Source of the DNA: Cladosporium sp. IMV 00045
Taxonomy: Eukaryota; Ascomycota; Dothideomycetes; Cladosporiales; Cladosporiaceae
Reading direction: 5' to 3'
NCBI GenBank assembly: GCA_001931905.2
Contig: MSJI02000101.1
Span: forward strand, 1 to 64,000
Length of the DNA: 64,000 bases
A program made the translations under genes and the position numbers. This document shows, one piece after another, positions 21,083 to 30,474 of this stretch. The notes beneath the pieces are model-generated. The model made no database searches and had not been told where the DNA came from. It worked only from the letters and a program-made list of their open reading frames with translations. Each line of letters begins with the position of its first letter. Positions within the stretch are counted from its first letter, which is position 1.

Positions 21083-22330
21083 ATGTCCCAGCCCTCCCCC
21101 GGCCCTTCTCCCGAACCCCCCTCCTGCATAACCTGCCTCACCCCCCTCCCCCCTTCCATTCCCCACCTCCTCATCCAAACCTCCCCAATCTGCCACCCCT
21201 GCTTCCAACACCTCTTCACACTCTCCCTCACCGACGAAACCTCCCACCCCGCCTCCTGGGCCGGCCACACCCTCTCCGCCCACCGCTACGCCCACATCCT
21301 CGGCCCCGAACTCTTACGGGAATACGAAGCCAAGAGCGCCGAGTACGCCGTGCCTGTTGCGAAAAGGGTGTTTTGCAAGCAGACGGATTGGCCGCGGAGG
21401 AGGGAGGAGTGTGGGCGTTTTGTTGGACGTCTGAGGATCGGGGATGGGGCAGGGCAGAGAGAAGGGGGTTGTGTGAAGTGCGAGCAGTGTAATTGGTACA
21501 CGTGCCTGCGGTGCGAGGAGACGTTCAGCACGTCCGGCTCTGAGAGATCGAACGGGGGAAAAGTGGAACTCGAGCACGAATGCGACGCTTCGCGCAAAGC
21601 GGAACTGGAAGAGCGGGCTTTCAGAGGTTTGAAGAGGGGTGTGGAGTGGCAGCTGTGTCCTAACGCGGAAGGATGTAAGAGGCGAGTCGAGTTGAGGGAA
21701 GGGTGTAATCACGTGGTGTGCGCGTGCGGGACGCATTTCTGCTTCGTGTGTGGGGAGAGGGTGAGGGATGGGATGGGGCATTGGAGGATGGAGGGCGGGT
21801 GTCCGAGGTTTGGGAGGAAGGGGGACGAGAGGGCGATTTATGATGAGGAGGATTTGTGGGATGATAATGAGGTTGCGGGGGATGGGGAGAGGGCGAGGAG
21901 ACTGCAGGAAGAGGAGAGGGGGGTTGCGTTGAGGAGGGCATTTGAGGTACAGATGAGGATGGTGGATGACGTTAGGAGGGATTTGATAAGGAGGGAGGCG
22001 GAGAGGCTGGGGGGCGTCGGAGGGGAGGAAGGGCGGCGTGGGGTTGGTGAGGGGAGGGATAGGCGGAGGCGGAGGAGGCGGCGGGATGGCAGTGCGCAGG
22101 TTGATGGGCAGGTTGGAGAGCGGCATGTCTTGCGACGACGGGAGCATGAGGCACGGCGGCGAGACACTTCCAATGACTCCGGGGAGCGAGAGCCGCGCAG
22201 ACGCCGAGGTCTTCGAGCGTTTCTACACGGCGCAATCGACGCTACGGAACATGTCTTGTTTGGAGGTCCGCCCCCCCCCCCCCAGCCGCCATTGAAATCT
22301 TTCGAGGCTGCTGATAGTCCTGCATTATGA
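21083..22330 (+). CDS. RBR-type E3 ubiquitin ligase (IBR/RING2)
   Basis: A single exon encodes 415 residues. Pairs of cysteines near the N-terminus (CITC at 15-18, CHPC at 37-40) form a divergent RING1-like part. An IBR-like region follows, with CVKCEQCNWYTCLRCEETF (about 130-148). RING2 is the clearest part: LCPNAEGCKRRVELREGCNHVVCACGTHFCFVCGE. The Cys of GCNH (about residue 208) corresponds to the catalytic cysteine that accepts ubiquitin from the E2. The C-terminal third is an Arg/Glu-rich, probably helical region ending in a proline run encoded by 13 consecutive C bases. The substrate is unknown. Base composition shifts from C-rich to G-rich along the gene, but the reading frame is continuous. 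Confidence 0.85.
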   Translation: MSQPSPGPSPEPPSCITCLTPLPPSIPHLLIQTSPICHPCFQHLFTLSLTDETSHPASWAGHTLSAHRYAHILGPELLREYEAKSAEYAVPVAKRVFCKQTDWPRRREECGRFVGRLRIGDGAGQREGGCVKCEQCNWYTCLRCEETFSTSGSERSNGGKVELEHECDASRKAELEERAFRGLKRGVEWQLCPNAEGCKRRVELREGCNHVVCACGTHFCFVCGERVRDGMGHWRMEGGCPRFGRKGDERAIYDEEDLWDDNEVAGDGERARRLQEEERGVALRRAFEVQMRMVDDVRRDLIRREAERLGGVGGEEGRRGVGEGRDRRRRRRRRDGSAQVDGQVGERHVLRRREHEARRRDTSNDSGEREPRRRRGLRAFLHGAIDATEHVLFGGPPPPPQPPLKSFEAADSPAL

Positions 22331-22488
22331 AGGCGTGGAATGTGAAATATAGTAATCTTAAAGGCACATCATCGTAGACTCGTCCTGTATTCTGATATGC
22401 AAGCTACTGTGGAGAGACACGTCTGGCGCCTCGTATGCATTTACCTGGTGCGCTGCTGGAGATGACAGCTCAAAGACAGTGGGCTGCC

Positions 22489-23600
22489 CTACTTCGAGCG
22501 ACCACCACCAATGTCCTGACCCAGCTGCAAGAATATGTCAGTACCACTCCATCACCTCGACAAGACAACAAACTCACCCTGTAACCACCAATCTTCTCCC
22601 ACTCAACCCTCTGCCTAGTAACGGGCAACTGTCTCCTCAAGCCCTTGAAGCTACCCTCAGCAAGCTGGACGAAAGCCCTGTTCAGCTCTTCCTGGAATTT
22701 GTTCTCCGCCTTGGCGATCTCCCTCACAACGGCGTCGGCACCGCTGGCATTCGCAGTCACCATGGCGTCGGGCACCGAAACATCCTTGCTCGTGCTCATC
22801 CTGACATTGCCGTCTTCGTAGTAGTGCACGTCGACTTTGACGGAACCGCTCAGGTTGCCGGAGGAGGGCGAGAGGGTGTAGGTGGAGCGCCAGCGGCCGT
22901 TCCAGAAGTTCTGAGGGGAGTACTTGTTCGCGACGAGAATGATGGCGAGGTCGGTGTCCGAGGACGTGGGGTAGATGCCGATGGTGGATGTGGGGAAGTG
23001 CTCAGCGGCGGCTTTGGAGAAGGACTTTTGGAGGGAGCGGATGAGGTCAGCGTTGGATGACTCGAGGGCGTGCTGTTGGGCGCCGGACGCGGTCTGGGAG
23101 ATTGTTAGGGTTGGTGAAGGCATGGTTGTGGGATAGTTGCATGAGGTACCTGCGAGGAGTGCTCCACCTGGAACGACGTTTGGTTCGCCGTGTCGAAGTA
23201 TCGGTTGTCTCCTAACGAGTTGTGTGCGCTGACGATGACCTGAGATTGATCAATACCTCCCAAATCCTCGCATTCGAGATCAGACTGCCTGCATACCGTC
23301 TCGCTGCTTCCAGGCAGCTTCACAGTAGCATACTGCTCTTCATTGTACTTCCTGAACGCCGGCTCCAGGGACTGCAAGAGACTCGCATCATTGCCAGCCA
23401 GAGCCTTGATATCTGCAAACATCGATTTAGTCACCTCGTGTTCCTGCCCGTCGGCGACTCAGGACAACGAACCAGCTACGACATTGGAGAGCTGCATACG
23501 TCAGCTCGGTTCTTGATCAACTGGGGAGGCCATTCCTACCAACCTCTCCCGGTGGCGCCGATTCGATGAACGAAGCGACGGTGGCTTGTTTTGAGGCCAT
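22489..23600 (-). CDS. cap1: F-actin capping protein alpha subunit
   Basis: Six exons are deduced: 23600-23544, 23491-23473, 23412-23297, 23239-23150, 23093-22578 and 22524-22489. All phases agree, giving 277 residues, the family length. It begins MASKQATVASFIESAPPGE and continues LSNVVADIKALAGND across a 19-nt internal exon. The C-terminal hallmarks are present: NFWNGRWRSTY, VDVHYYEDGNVR, and FKGLRRQLPVTRQRVEWEKIGGYR before the basic tail. Capping protein alpha pairs with beta and blocks barbed ends of actin filaments at cortical patches. Introns are 46-60 bp. The 19-nt exon 2 is small enough to be missed by gene finders. Confidence 0.95.
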
Positions 23601-24038
23601 ATTGGTTGTATATTCGTTTTTGGGTGTTTACTTGAAGAGCTCCAAGGGACACGGCCAATGGTTAGGTGGGATGTTTGGGAGTGAGGTCGCCGAGGGCGCA
23701 ATGAAAGGCAGGTATGCCGAGAGCTGCCGAAGTATGCCTCAGGCTACAACGATTGGATATATCGAGTATTGAAATAATCAAAGAAACACGCCTCCGTCGT
23801 GAAATGATAACCTACCGGTAAACACCAGTTCTGGCCAAGATATTTCAATGATCATACGTCTCGTTTTTCCAGCTACCTCCGACTATCTTCAACATACTAA
23901 TGTACCAGCCATTCCGACCCAAGTGATAGACACAGCGCAATCAAGAACATGAAGAGAGGGTAAAGTAAGCAAACGAACGCCACAAACACCTCGCTAATCA
24001 AACATCCCAAAACTTCAAACAACCTACCCCAAGTCAAT
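23601..24038. other. intergenic: capping protein promoter, Nif1-like 3' side
   Basis: A 438-bp spacer between two minus-strand genes. No gene, RNA or repeat is recognised. Confidence 0.5.
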
Positions 24039-26084
24039 TTAACCAATACTCATCTTCATCAACCCATCATTAGTATCCACCATCCCCTGCAATCCCAACT
24101 TCTTCCCCCCAGGCTGCGACCCACTTCCCTGCCTCGAGGAGCCAGCCTGGTGCGAGCTCTGCGACGTATCGCTATTAGCGCCTTGGTTCTGGGAGTCCTT
24201 CTTCTTCTCTGGCGGCTGGCCCCAGGATCCGTTCGAGTCGCGGTATGAAGGCGACTGCGTCAGCACCGGGCTGTTCTGCGTGCTCATGCCGGGCGAGACC
24301 GCGCGGCGCTTGACGTACGCGATGTCATAGTCGTCGTCGCGTCGGCGCTTGAATTTGTTCAGGTGCATGTCGTCTGTCAGGCCGGAGGCGGCGGCTGTGG
24401 TACTGTTGTTGCTGATTGTTGGGCCGAAGGCTTCTGAGGCGTCTGAGGCGGACGATTGCGCGCGGCCGCGCATTTTCATGGAGAACCCGGCTTCGGAGGG
24501 GAGGGGCGAGTCCATGTTGATGTCGGACATCATGCTGCTCCCTTGTCTGTTAAAGTTGGGAGGTGGCGGGGTGCGCATAGAACTGTTCTTGTTAGTGGAG
24601 GGTCTTGACGATGATATACGATATGGCTGTACTTACGGGTCGAAACGGTTCCAATAACCCGTGCCGGCGCTGTTACGGTGCGCATGCAGGGCGAAATTCA
24701 TGCCCAACCCCCGATCGTTGTTGCTGATGTCCTGTTCCAAGTCACGACCAAAGTCCTCTTGCGCAGCTTCGGGCACTGCGGGCAGCAAATTGGGTGATGA
24801 TGCGGCGGTTGCAGTTTGAGGTCGATGTTTCGTAGGGTCGAGGTCTGGTGCCACGCTAGGTTCTCTTTCCCGCACCTGTCGTATGGTTTCTGACTCCCGC
24901 CGAATCTCAGTGTCCACTGGTTGCGACTCTTCTGTGAGGGCAGCTCTCACTCGAGCAAATCCTTTCGTCTTCGGCAACAGGTTGCCACGCCTCGTCACTG
25001 CTCTCCTTATCACGCCAGGAGTACCTGGAGCAGCACCTGATCCTTCATCTCCACTGTCATTTCCGCTCGAAAGATTCAGTCCATCAGTACCCAGAGCGAG
25101 ACTCTCCCGCCTGCTTCGAGTAGCTTTGTTCCACCCAAAGTATCCGCCACCCGCTGACTCGATGCTTCGCATGGGCGGTGGTGAGTGTGCTCGTGGTGAA
25201 GCCATTGAGCTGTACCCGCTGTTGCTAGCACTGCTCGAATGTTTTCTAGATTTGTTGGTGCCTTTGCTGTGGAGTCGCGAGCGACGGATTGTTTTCATGA
25301 GGCTCTGCGCTGCGGGGGAGAAAGTAGGTCCGCTTGTCCAGGTCGAACCGCCCGGGGTCAAGGGTCCGCTGAATGGTGTAGAAGCTGTTGGGTTCTGAAG
25401 CTTGTGTACTTGTGGTGTCGCAAAGATTGGATCGTCCTCATCACCTGCCATACTCGCGTCCTCGTCACTGTCACTGCTCTCGCTTTCACTCCCCAGCATA
25501 TTTACACTGCCGACTGAGCTGCTGACAGTGCTGCGTTCAGGCGCTAGTGAGCCCCATGCGCCACTGCCACCGAAAGCAGGTGACTCCAGCGCCATCGAGC
25601 CCATCGACATCTTTCGCCCAGGAATATTCATGGCTCTGTGTGCTGCGACTGGTGACGAGTCGGGCTCCCGCTGTTCTGCAAGAGTGGAATGGTGCAAATT
25701 TGTGGAAGCGCGCGAAAAGTCGAGCCCTCGTGAATGCCTAGGGAGTGACGTCGCGGGGCTTCCGGTCTGGCTTTGCGACTGCATATACGAATGGATGTTG
25801 GTTTGTTCCAGTCGCGGACTGAGAGGTCCTGTTCTTGAGAGCTGTGTCGGGCTGGGCATCTGTAAGCTCAGGCCGCGAGACAGGAAATCGGGTCGCCGAG
25901 TGCTCTTTGGGGTGGAAGGCACGGCATTATCGTCTTTACTTTCTCGCCGAAGCTTTTCGCGGATGGATGGAGAAGGCGCGAGAGTGGTGGGAGGATCGGA
26001 GAGGCTTCGGTTCTTTGCTGGCGACTTGGAGGAAGGAGAATGTGCCTCTGACGGCGGACCGGCAAGGTTGCTCACATGGTCCAT
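24039..26084 (-). CDS. disordered Ser/Pro-rich protein, probable Nif1-like cell-cycle regulator
   Basis: Two exons, 26084-24637 and 24582-24039, are joined across a 54-bp intron, giving 663 residues. The protein is almost wholly low-complexity: Ser/Pro motifs, an acidic SDSDEDASMAGDEDD segment and many SP/TP sites. Conserved islands stand out: GGYFGWNKATRSRRESLALG, the GTGYWNRFDP/SMRTPPPP junction that spans the intron, and NKFKRRRDDDYDIAYVKRRAVSPGM near the C-terminus with a basic nuclear-localisation-like cluster. These resemble fungal proteins annotated as cell-cycle inhibitor Nif1, named after a fission yeast factor that inhibits the Nim1/Cdr1 kinase. The family call is from memory of these islands and is moderate. 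The abundance of SP sites suggests control by proline-directed kinases. Confidence 0.7.
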
Positions 26085-27094
26085 GGTATAGTGCGCTGAA
26101 TATGGTCGAGGCGTGGATCGCGGTTCTTCTTGCTGTGCGGTGTGAATGTTGCTTCGTTAAATCAGGTTACGGACGCGTCGTAGATCGGGTATGTCGGCAT
26201 GGTATGAAATTCTTCTTGAGCCGTGTGCTCAGGCCATTGTTAAGTAGAGTGGATTGCGATTTAGCTTGAGCACTTAGTAGCTGACCTTTAGTCGCTGCTG
26301 CAGGCTCAGAGTGAGGTCTGAGGTCGACTGACGTGCCTCTCTTTCGTTAATCGACCTTACCCCACGCTCGGCGCTGCCTTAGGGTTCATGTGCCGAAAGC
26401 TTCATGACATAGAGTAGAGTATAGGTTAATACGATAGATAAGTTACCTTATCAATTTCTGCATTCATGATAATATAATGATATATCTAGGATTCTCGGAT
26501 GTAGCCTGATTAACACTGTCTGATCTTATGGGCATGGACAGCAAGAAATAACAAGGGGAATTGGCTTGTAACAATCTTGCTGCGTAATAAGCCAACCACA
26601 GCTAACCAATTAACGCCGAAGACACAACAAAACTATCCCTTGAACCCAGGGGAACTTGGAACAAAAGGACATGAACCTTGGTTCGTCTGTATAATGTCAC
26701 TCGAAAAATGAGTCCAGAGCCGCAGACCTGCATGTTTGGTATCACAGAATATGCACATTCGCGTAGATACAGTCCTTCTTTTACGTGCGCCGTACGTAAA
26801 ATGGAAGCTCGACCGTGAAATATAATAAAAGATGAGGTTAAATAACTCTCGCAAATGAAATTGAGCCCGAGTAAGATCTTGTCGCAGCAGTCCTAGGTAT
26901 TCCAGTATCCAAATCAAAAAATCCAAATCCCAAGAACGCCTGCATTTCCAACAGCTCATGCCCTCCCATTGCCGCAGGTCTGTCGCAGCCTCCTGGGTCT
27001 TTGGGCGCGCTGATAGCCTCGAATTGCTCTTCTTCGGCGTTTTTCTCCTCCGATTTCTGGAGTCACACATGTGGTGCAGCGGTGCGTGGCCGCA
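26085..27094. other. intergenic, promoter of Nif1-like gene
   Basis: About 1 kb. The part around 26400-26510 is AT-rich and includes the inverted GATA pair listed separately. A 145-codon ATG-started frame on the minus strand (26633-27070) has no family features and is not accepted as a gene. Confidence 0.5.
26437..26452. promoter_or_regulatory. inverted GATA-factor site pair
   Basis: GATAAG, four bases (TTAC), then CTTATC form a perfect inverted repeat about 355 bp upstream of the Nif1-like start. A further GATAG lies immediately upstream (26433-26437). HGATAR is the recognition site of fungal GATA factors (AreA, SreA, white-collar proteins). Regulation is inference. Confidence 0.35.
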
Positions 27095-27223
27095 TCACAT
27101 CACCGTGCAAGGAATCGGAATGATGCAACAGCTGCAATCGTCGCCGCACCAGCAGCCCTGCTTGACGGGGACCTTAGGGCCCTTGGTGTTGGAGGAGGTT
27201 GAGGAAGCGGTGGATGGAGGCAT
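27095..27223 (-). CDS. 42-residue cysteine-rich protein, metallothionein-like
   Basis: An ATG-started frame of 42 codons. The N-terminal half is Ser/Thr/Pro-rich (MPPSTASSTSSNTKGPK). The second half packs six cysteines as CWCGDDCSCC and a final PIPC before TVM and the stop. Paired Cys-x-Cys and Cys-Cys motifs with acidic residues recall fungal metallothioneins, which bind copper or zinc through thiolates. There is no signal peptide, so it would be cytosolic. It stands alone in a 1.7-kb region without other genes. Its codon use is C-rich at third positions like neighbouring genes, which favours a real gene. Alternatives are a chance frame or a fragment of a longer spliced gene. Confidence 0.5.
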   Translation of the reverse strand: MPPSTASSTSSNTKGPKVPVKQGCWCGDDCSCCIIPIPCTVM

Positions 27224-27781
27224 GGTGGTAGTAGTTGGCGCGTTGGTGGGCACTTGAGGGTGCTTGACAGTCCTGTGGGCTTAGATTGGTGAGTGTGCGG
27301 ACGTTGGTGATTAGGGTGTATTAGGCGTACTGGTTTTTAACGGTAGACAGTCGAGGTGTAACAGTCCGGAAGGTAGAAGGTAGGTAGGTATGGTGCTACA
27401 ATATTGTATACTTGCTGGCCGTAGGGAAGGCGCGAAGTTGTCGTCATCTTCACTGCGGCGCAGCCGTTTCATGCTCTCCGCGCAGCTAAAACAGGCGCTA
27501 AAGACATCGACTCACGCCACTTTCCACCTTTTCATCTCACCCTCCGACATCACACCTCTCTTCATCAAATCTTGGTGGACGAGTCTGCACAGCCTCAGCT
27601 ACGTTCCGTCAAGCTGCCCTTCAACATGTCAAGACGGCTCAGAGCTGGGGAGCGGCAGGACAGATTCCCTCAGATCACGCCTTGCAGCAGCTCGGCGAGG
27701 TTGAACACCAACCGCACTTCTCTCATCTCATGCATAAACCTCACCTGTCACCACATATGTGAAAACCTGCATCTTTTCACG
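27224..27781. other. divergent intergenic region before the F-box gene
   Basis: A 558-bp spacer with a short GTAG/GTAGGTAGGTA repeat near 27375-27390. The F-box frame is open upstream of its ATG (from 27572), but no ATG there fits the F-box domain better than 27782. Confidence 0.45.
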
Positions 27782-29002
27782 ATGTCTTCAAGCTTTGAGT
27801 CTCTGCCTGCTGAGATTCTAGCAAATATTTTCGCGTATCACACTGATGACCGCAAGCAGATCGGCTCGTGTCGGCTGGTGAGCAAAGCCTTCAAAGTGGC
27901 TAGCTCACCTTTTTTCATTACAAAACTGGTCTTTGCAAAGCGACTGAGGGAGGTAGCCAAGGCAATGGAACTGGCAGCTCATCCCTACTTCAGTCGCTTC
28001 GTCACTGAGATCGTCTACGATCTGAGCTACTGGAACCACTTAGGATCGGAAGAGTACTTTGAAAAGTGCTGCGAATCTGAGGAGCTTGGTCTCAGACACT
28101 TTCTCGATGCAGAGTGGTATCGTAGTACGTCTGCTGAGGATCGTTTCTACTCCTTTCTTTGCAGTAAAACTACCTGCGAGTTGCAGAAAGCTGCAACGAA
28201 TTTCCTAGGACAAACTACCGATCGCAGCCACAAACATGGACTGGATCCACACGATGATCGTGCACTCAGACTCATCAGCGAAGAGAGAGCATCACGTGCT
28301 CCCAATCCCAACCGCATGGGATGTCCTCAGAGCTTCCCGCAGTATCAACGTCATGAATTTTTTAATGACAACCTCAAAAAGTATCATAGATATCTCAACA
28401 TCTTCTTCGCGATTGTAATATACTTACCAAACCTGCGAGCAATCCGATTCACCGATCATCGCGGACTTGCCAGAGAAATTGAGTCTTACAGTGAGCTCTC
28501 CACGCTCTTGTTCGGTAACGTGCTTCAACCAGAGCTCTGGAACTGGCACCTCTCTGGCAACGCATGCTGCACGACTGAAGCAATAGCTGCCCTGGACAGT
28601 ATTTCGCGTGCCACAGAAAGGCTGGAGTCTGTCTCATTTGGACCCCACGGATATGAAATGTTCCATCACTCCGATGAGCCGCTGGTGACGTTTAAGGAGC
28701 CCCACTATCTATGTATCAAAAGTGACGAGTTGCTGCACAAGAATTCGGGGATCATCCCCAAACTTGACCGGTGTTTCAACAACTGGAAACACATTTTCGG
28801 CAGATTACGTTGCGCCCGTCTCCCATTCCTCATTCGGGACCCAGCGCAATCACTCAATGTAGCAAAGGCGATGATGGAAGCCTTACCGGACACCATCAGG
28901 AGTCTGGCAATCCCTGTTCGAGGTCCTGTGGAAGCCTGTCTGACTCAAAAATGCATGACATCGCAGATGATCCAGCCATTCGATGAAATTGTCTCCCCCT
29001 AA
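27782..29002 (+). CDS. F-box protein, apparently truncated by an in-frame TAA
   Basis: Residues 1-45 match an F-box: SFESLPAEILANIFAYHTDD, then SCRLVSKAFKVASSPFF. F-box proteins bind Skp1 and present substrates to SCF ubiquitin ligases. The rest follows the LRR-like layout of the large Pezizomycotina F-box families, with repeated LPNLRAIRFTDH-type strands. Translation ends after 406 residues at TAA (29000-29002). The same frame then stays open for 152 more codons that continue the repeat pattern (RFPHLQTLELEGW). The ORF is therefore probably the 5' part of a gene carrying a nonsense mutation, or the stop is a base error. The start is the first ATG preceding the F-box. Confidence 0.65.
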   Translation: MSSSFESLPAEILANIFAYHTDDRKQIGSCRLVSKAFKVASSPFFITKLVFAKRLREVAKAMELAAHPYFSRFVTEIVYDLSYWNHLGSEEYFEKCCESEELGLRHFLDAEWYRSTSAEDRFYSFLCSKTTCELQKAATNFLGQTTDRSHKHGLDPHDDRALRLISEERASRAPNPNRMGCPQSFPQYQRHEFFNDNLKKYHRYLNIFFAIVIYLPNLRAIRFTDHRGLAREIESYSELSTLLFGNVLQPELWNWHLSGNACCTTEAIAALDSISRATERLESVSFGPHGYEMFHHSDEPLVTFKEPHYLCIKSDELLHKNSGIIPKLDRCFNNWKHIFGRLRCARLPFLIRDPAQSLNVAKAMMEALPDTIRSLAIPVRGPVEACLTQKCMTSQMIQPFDEIVSP

Positions 29003-29461
29003 CGCTTTCCCCATCTGCAAACCCTAGAACTCGAAGGTTGGTGCGTGGAGCTGACGGCGCTGCAAGACTACCTACGTGCTCATGCCTCGACACTTCAATT
29101 TCTCCATCTGATCAACATGCAATGCTCTGCGAATGAGGGCCCTGAGGAGAAAAAAGGCCTTGTGACATTCTCCTCCTTCGTCGCAAGAGAGCTACAACTC
29201 ACGGGCATTGAAATGATCGAAGTAGACCTGTACGGGCACGTGGAGATTCCCAGCAACTCCAGTTCTAAGGAAGCATGGTTAGTCCCTGATCAGTCGCCTA
29301 TTTGTGAGCGGAGGAGATCCGGTCTGGTGGAGTGCGTCCCGTGCTACACGCTGGAGAATGCGTGTCTAGGAGGGAGAGCAAATGTGATTCACAGACGGAG
29401 GTTGCCCACGAGAGATGACCAAAAGACTGGCGACTTCGGCAGCATGCCTGCTCATTGGTAA
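29003..29461 (+). pseudogene. continuation of the F-box gene after the in-frame stop
   Basis: These 459 bases continue the upstream frame without any shift. They read RFPHLQTLELEGWCVELTAL and then LRAHASTLQFLHLINM, a leucine-rich pattern matching the end of many fungal F-box proteins. They contain no good ATG near the beginning, so they are unlikely to be a separate gene. The last 60 residues are Arg-rich and less convincing, so the true end may be nearer 29300. Confidence 0.5.
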
Positions 29462-30474
29462 TGGGCGCTTCAGAGGTGCACTCTTGACCTGTTTGCTTTT
29501 TCCTTTTCACTCTGCTTCTTCTCCTTATTCGTTTCCTTTCTTAGGACCATTTCTTGCTCGTGACGATGAAGCTTTCATCGCCAGAACACCCGTGGAACAC
29601 AGGACACGCGGACAAGAGGAGTCTGGGCGACGCAGCGTGCATGTCACTAATGACAATTTTCCCGAGTTTTCGACATGAGAGACGAATGCTGACGAAAAAC
29701 GACCGGACGACTGAATGATTGAACCTTTCCTTGCTTTGTTTGACACCTTAATTGCGCGCGGCGGACATGGCGTCTTGTGAATGCCTCAAGCCCCTGACTT
29801 CTGCCCGTTCCATCATGTCGTCACTCACAATGGCGCGACACCTGGCTCTCTGTATCTCTAGGTTCCTTTTCTTCTCGTCTTTCTGGCAAAACGTCGTTTG
29901 CCCAGACATCCACACTGGCTGCGCTTCTGTCATGGTCTGTACTTATATATACATTAAAAAGCCCATGCTTCTCCCAAACAACTTCTCAGACGTACATACA
30001 TACGTAGCAAAAAAGAAAAAAAGGAAAAGAAAAAAGAAAAAAAAAATACACACGCACTCAAGAACACCTTCAATTCACATCTCGACCTTCCTCCACCACT
30101 TAATTCATCTTCGTACCCAGCTCACCTGCGGACCTCTACCGTCCCTGAAAGTCATGTGTACATGGGAAAGATGCAAATACCATGTGAAAGATGATCTTAT
30201 CAAAATGTATAAATAGAAGATTTTATTTCTTTTCTCGTATAAAAAAGCAAAAAGCAAACAAAAGGGTATATAGTTACATCTCAAACAACTAAACAGACAA
30301 ACAAGGAAACTTTCATCGTCAATGTAAGCACACACATACATTCGATGAGCCAAACCATCCTCCAGCCGGGCGAACAGGCCGACTGGCCGACCGACAAGCT
30401 CTCCTCGCTCATGCACCTTTGTCGTTAAAAATTCGTCACATCACGTGTTCCCTATCCATCTACACTATCCATGC
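29462..30474. other. convergent intergenic region with A/G-rich repeats
   Basis: About 1 kb between the F-box gene and the 3' end of kch1. An AAAAAGAAAAAAAGG-type purine run lies at about 30008-30048. Nothing else is recognised. Confidence 0.5.

Noticed and set aside
26633..27070. A 145-codon ATG-started minus-strand frame
   Set aside because: No recognisable domain, irregular composition and AT-rich codons unlike neighbours. It may be 3' UTR of the Cys-rich ORF.
28988..29030. A 37-nt GTCTCC...CCCTAG intron that would remove the F-box stop
   Set aside because: Too short for this genome and its length is not a multiple of three, so it would shift the downstream repeat out of frame.
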